In this document: in pieces, positions 60,776 to 64,000 of the stretch | Position numbering within the stretch: position 1 is the first letter of the stretch | Layout of the letters: the number at the start of each line of letters is the position of its first letter | Assembly: GCA_025351425.1 (NCBI GenBank) | Contig: JANXVY010000056.1 | Location: 1-64,000, forward strand | Direction: 5' to 3' | Source of the DNA: Hyphomicrobium sp. | GTDB taxonomy: Bacteria > Pseudomonadota > Alphaproteobacteria > Rhizobiales > Hyphomicrobiaceae | Length of the DNA: 64,000 nt | Position numbers and translations under genes: made by a program | The notes under the pieces: generated by a model | Seen by the model: only the letters and a program-made list of their open reading frames with translations | What the model was told of the DNA's origin: nothing | Databases searched by the model: none

Positions 60776-62365
60776 GTGAAAAAACCGCCTCGTAAAAAAC
60801 CGCCGCCTCGTAAAAAACCCAAGGCCGGACACACCCGGGCGACACCCGAGGCGGTGAAGCCGCTGCGCGCGCGCGGCCCGGCTCCGGCGCGTACGACCGC
60901 CAACCCCGCCAAATGCGATCGGAGCCGTTCTTCGACCTCACACGACACGAAAACGCGCGCGGACCGCAAGAATACCGCGCCGCGCCGCGCTTTTGCTGGC
61001 GCGAGCGCGATTTACGCCAGTTATTCGAGCGACGAGACCGCATCTCTCCTGCTGTTGTCGTTGCCCGTCCTGGCAATGATCCTCGGCGTTGGCATGACGC
61101 AGGCCCTGAAGCCGCACCACGCACCAGACGTCGCCCATCTGCCCGCACCCGCCAGCATCGCGGCGGCACGCACCCCCGCAAGCCTCGCCCCCGCCCTCAC
61201 GACCCTCACGCTTCGGGCAGCACGGCCAGGAACGGAGATCGCCGCCGCAACCCCGCCCCCGCTCGCGGCCCGGCCCGGCGCATCGCTTGCGGCCCAATCC
61301 GCCGTGGCGGCCACAGCGCCGGTCGCGCCGGCGGCGACGATCCGCGTTGCAAACCAGAGCGCAGATATCGCTTCCGCGACGCCAGCCCCTGCGAAGGCCG
61401 ATGCTGGTCCGTTGCCACCGCTCGCCGAACCGACGGCAGGCGCGGCCACGTTGCACACTGCACCGGCCCAACTCGCGATGTTGGCCCCGGCCACACCTGC
61501 ACCCATCGAAGTGACGCCGGATCGCCAGCAACCGCCGGCGCTGGCCACTCATGAAGAGAACCTGCGGCCGCCACCAGCCTTGTGCAAAGCCCCGGCCAAC
61601 CTGTTCGCGAACGCGAAGCGGGCAACGCTTGGAGCCCCGGCAACAGGTCTGACGCCCGCGGCTTTCGGCCTTGCCCTGGCCAGCGCGGCCCGCGAACAGA
61701 CCCATGACCTCGTCATCTACAACGACAAATACCGGGCAATTTCCTATCCCCTTGGCGACGTCCAGCCGCTGTATGGCGTCTGCACCGATGTGATCATACG
61801 CGCCTATCGCGTCCTTGGCATAGACCTGCAGCAGCGCGTCCACGAAGCCCGGATCGGCGGCGGCGACATCTCGATCGACCACCGCCGCACCGAAACCCTG
61901 CGCCGATTTTTTGCCCGCTTCGGTCACACTGTCCCTGCAACGACCTTCGCGGAGGATTACCGGCCGGGCGATATCGTGACGTACAACCGCCCGCAGAACC
62001 GCCATTCGCGCTCGCATATTTCGATCGTGTCCGACGTAGTCGCCCCCTCGGGCCGCTATATGATTGTGCACAATCGCGGCTGGGGTCCCCAGCTAGAGGA
62101 CGGGCTCTTCGTCGACGAAATCACCGGTCACTACCGGTATGACGGCGGATCTGATGACGGAAGGGAGCTGCCCGCCAGCCTTCCTGTTGCCACGATTTCC
62201 ACGCCGATTGCGCAGCAGGTAAACCACGATGTGCCCATCGCTGAGCCAACACGCTCGCAAACATGCCGCCCAGGCCTCAACGGCCTCGCCCGGGCAACGT
62301 GCATCAAACGCGAGCGCGTCGCCGCACGGCAGGATGGCAAGCCAGTGAAAGGCCTTGGCCGTTAG
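60776..62365 (+). CDS. DUF1287 protein with basic N-terminus and membrane anchor
   Basis: This 529-residue protein starts with a Lys/Pro/Arg-rich tract (KKPPRKKPPPRKKPK), has one membrane helix near 90-108 (LLLLSLPVLAMILGVGM), then about 150 residues of Ala/Pro/Thr-rich linker, and ends in a DUF1287 domain (about 310-480). The domain shows YPLGDVQPLYGVCTDVIIRAYR, HEARIGGGDISIDHRR, YRPGDIVTYN, HISIVSD and HNRGWGPQLED in pieces. The Cys, Asp and late His residues resemble NlpC/P60-type cysteine peptidases, so wall or amide hydrolysis is possible. Start is a GTG without a strong ribosome binding site. A second DUF1287 gene follows immediately. Confidence 0.82.
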   Translation: MKKPPRKKPPPRKKPKAGHTRATPEAVKPLRARGPAPARTTANPAKCDRSRSSTSHDTKTRADRKNTAPRRAFAGASAIYASYSSDETASLLLLSLPVLAMILGVGMTQALKPHHAPDVAHLPAPASIAAARTPASLAPALTTLTLRAARPGTEIAAATPPPLAARPGASLAAQSAVAATAPVAPAATIRVANQSADIASATPAPAKADAGPLPPLAEPTAGAATLHTAPAQLAMLAPATPAPIEVTPDRQQPPALATHEENLRPPPALCKAPANLFANAKRATLGAPATGLTPAAFGLALASAAREQTHDLVIYNDKYRAISYPLGDVQPLYGVCTDVIIRAYRVLGIDLQQRVHEARIGGGDISIDHRRTETLRRFFARFGHTVPATTFAEDYRPGDIVTYNRPQNRHSRSHISIVSDVVAPSGRYMIVHNRGWGPQLEDGLFVDEITGHYRYDGGSDDGRELPASLPVATISTPIAQQVNHDVPIAEPTRSQTCRPGLNGLARATCIKRERVAARQDGKPVKGLGR

Positions 62366-62366
62366 G

Positions 62367-62966
62367 ATGCGTATTCCGATGTTTGCGCTTGCAGCCTTGG
62401 CGCTGCTGGCGCGAATCGAGCCCATAAGCGCTGAAACGAACCCGGCAGGCCAAGCCGGGGCAGCGCCCTTCGGCGCTAGGTTGACGGCCGCAGCCCGAGC
62501 CCAGGTCGATCCAGCCGTCGTCTATGTGCCCGACTACGTCAAGCTCGCCTACCCAAATGGCGATGTCCCTCCGGGACAAGGCGTATGCACCGACGTGGTC
62601 GTTCGCGCTTATCGGGCCGTGGGGTTGGACCTGCAGGTCGCCATCCACGAAGCCCGTGCCGGATCGGGCGACGCCAACATCGACCATCGGCGTGTCGAGG
62701 TCCAACGCCGGTTTTTCGCGCGCTTCGGCCGGTCCTTGCCCGTAACCGCCAACCCGGCCGACTATGCCCCAGGAGACATCGTTTCCTATAGGCTTCCAGG
62801 GCCATACCCCACCCACATCGCGATCGTGTCTGACCGGATGGCTGGTAGCGCGGCTGGCCAGCGGCCACTGGTGATCCACAACCGCGGACAAGGCGTGCAG
62901 GAAGAGGACTGGCTGTTTAGCGCGCAGATCACGGGCCACTATCGCTACGACCCCGGTTTTCCGTGA
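62367..62966 (+). CDS. DUF1287 protein, secreted
   Basis: This 199-residue protein has a short signal peptide (MRIPMFALAALALLARIEPISA in pieces) and a full DUF1287 domain: YPNGDVPPGQGVCTDVVVRAYR, NIDHRRVEVQRRFFARFG, YAPGDIVSYR, HIAIVSD, HNRGQGVQEEDWLF in pieces. It is the minimal form of the domain in the preceding gene, and the tandem arrangement suggests duplication. Its ATG lies one base after the previous stop; ATG 62379 behind AGGA is an alternative. The two proteins would act in the periplasm, one anchored and one free. Confidence 0.85.
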   Translation: MRIPMFALAALALLARIEPISAETNPAGQAGAAPFGARLTAAARAQVDPAVVYVPDYVKLAYPNGDVPPGQGVCTDVVVRAYRAVGLDLQVAIHEARAGSGDANIDHRRVEVQRRFFARFGRSLPVTANPADYAPGDIVSYRLPGPYPTHIAIVSDRMAGSAAGQRPLVIHNRGQGVQEEDWLFSAQITGHYRYDPGFP

Positions 62967-63094
62967 GGATTGAAATCAGAAAATTCCATAGGTTAATTAA
63001 TTGAGATGAGACGAGTTGTAGATATAACAGAATAACAACTTGTTTTTCATAACAAATATGGGCATGTTGGAACTCCTGACGGAGTCAGTTTCCC

Positions 63095-63604
63095 ATGATA
63101 TTTGAGCCCGAAATCCTGCTGCTGGCCGTGATCGTGGTGTCCATCACCACGATGCTGTGGTCGAAATCGATTGCTCTCGACCCGGCCTTCTCAGGCCTCG
63201 CAATTCAGCGCCTTGGCGGGGTTGAACCTGCCATCGCCGCCAGGATTCTCGCGCACCGGAAGCCGCTGCTGCTCACATCGGCTCCTCGATCCGACGGCGC
63301 GGTGAGCCTGCCCGCGCACATGCCGCTCCAATTGCAAGCGCCGACGGAACAGTCCGGGCAAAGCCAGATCGTACGGCTGTCGCAGATCGTGAACGCCGCG
63401 ATTGAAACCGCCGGCCACGCCGAACGCCTCCAGCGCTCCGCCCACGAGCAGATCGACAGCGCGCACTATGCGCTCCAGAACCTGCTCGACGAATTGTCCG
63501 CCATCATGCCGGCAGCCGTGGCACCGGCCATGCGCGAGTTCAGCCCGGTCATCCGCGCCGTCAAGCATACGCCCCCCCGCTTCGAAACCGCGCTGGCGGC
63601 TTAA
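63095..63604 (+). CDS. Small membrane-anchored protein, unknown function
   Basis: This 169-residue protein has one N-terminal hydrophobic segment (ILLLAVIVVSITTMLW) and then a mostly helical, Ala- and Gln-rich part with a possible coiled coil near 100-140. I recognise no family. GGAG lies about 11 bases before the ATG. An AT-rich 128-bp gap upstream (unlike its neighbours) probably holds the promoter. Its stop overlaps the stop of the convergent transporter gene. Confidence 0.65.
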   Translation: MIFEPEILLLAVIVVSITTMLWSKSIALDPAFSGLAIQRLGGVEPAIAARILAHRKPLLLTSAPRSDGAVSLPAHMPLQLQAPTEQSGQSQIVRLSQIVNAAIETAGHAERLQRSAHEQIDSAHYALQNLLDELSAIMPAAVAPAMREFSPVIRAVKHTPPRFETALAA

Positions 63605-64000
63605 AGCGCCGCTCTGAAGCCCACAATCAGTGCAGCCAGCGTGACAGCCGAAAGCGCAGTCCCGAGCGCAACCGCCCCCGAGGTCGAATTGGTGGCCCGA
63701 CCGCTCTGAACGCTGAACAGATAGGCGTTCGCCCCGGCAGGAAGCGCCGCCGTCAGCACCACCGCCTCGGCCGACATCTTGGGCAGCCCGAACGCAGCAG
63801 CAAAAGTGGCGGCAAACAACGGCAGCACCAGCAGCTTCAAGAACAGCATGGTCGACAGCGTGGCGGCGTCACCCTTGATGACGAAGGACCTGAGCGACAA
63901 CCCCAGCGCAACGAGAGCAGCCGGAACGCCGGCCTTCGAAAGCATTTCGACAAGTGCGAGCATCGGCTCGGGTGCAGCAATCCCGCTTGCCCGCCAGAGC
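63601..64000 (-). CDS. AEC family transporter, C-terminal part (cut by window end)
   Basis: The frame encodes the last four membrane helices of an auxin-efflux-carrier-type transporter, with SKAGVPAALVALGLSLR and the conserved ALPAGANAYLFSVQSG segment before the last two helices. It continues without a stop to the window edge (LWRASGIAAPEPMLAL), so the N-terminal half lies outside. Members export or import small organic acids; in bacteria malonate and malate carriers are known. The substrate cannot be assigned. Confidence 0.85.
   Translation of the reverse strand, partial: LWRASGIAAPEPMLALVEMLSKAGVPAALVALGLSLRSFVIKGDAATLSTMLFLKLLVLPLFAATFAAAFGLPKMSAEAVVLTAALPAGANAYLFSVQSGRATNSTSGAVALGTALSAVTLAALIVGFRAAL

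Overview
The window is high-GC DNA from an alphaproteobacterium, most likely Hyphomicrobiales (the order of Bradyrhizobium, Rhodopseudomonas and Methylobacterium). The signs are a fused NuoE/NuoF-type formate dehydrogenase beta subunit, a TIGR02186/TauE gene pair, a PodJ-like Sel1 protein, CpdR-like and Zur regulators, and RIME-like intergenic palindromes. I assign no species.

Region 1 (1-15.7 kb) is mainly C1/C2 acid metabolism. After hpt, a CpdR-like regulator and an L,D-transpeptidase come a PanE-family reductase, a two-subunit NAD-linked formate dehydrogenase, a SucC/SucD-like ADP-forming CoA ligase pair, a TerC membrane protein, an oxalate/formate antiporter-like MFS protein and formate-tetrahydrofolate ligase. 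Together they suggest uptake of oxalate or formate, oxidation of formate to CO2 or its capture on tetrahydrofolate, and CoA activation of an organic acid. Four of these promoters carry a GGTATACC-type palindrome, so they may form one regulon.

Region 2 (15.7-25.5 kb) holds a lipase-like protein with a large membrane insert, an MFS exporter, the four-gene Anbu cluster (ATP-grasp, alpha-E, transglutaminase, proteasome-like protease), an acyl-CoA-binding protein, an NTF2-like protein and a fumarylacetoacetase-family enzyme.

Region 3 (25.5-37.8 kb) holds a 1155-residue membrane/coiled-coil protein of unknown function, a 79-bp tandem repeat, a thiolase-like protein lacking key catalytic residues, the zur-znuC-znuB zinc uptake operon behind a Zur-like palindrome, an internally deleted sulP pseudogene, ispG and a DUF4062-TPR protein with 120-bp internal repeats.

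Region 4 (37.8-54.3 kb) holds ispA, mtgA, TIGR02186/TauE, a PodJ-like protein, a secreted coiled-coil protein, prolyl aminopeptidase, a DUF4212/SSS symporter pair, a CrbS/CrbR-like two-component system and mscL.

Region 5 (54.3-64 kb) is mostly housekeeping: a ribonuclease D-like exonuclease, tRNA-Leu(CAG), an NDUFA9-like protein, hemW, an HNH endonuclease, an AlkA-like glycosylase, gluQ, two adjacent DUF1287 proteins, a small membrane protein and the C-terminal part of an AEC transporter cut by the window end.
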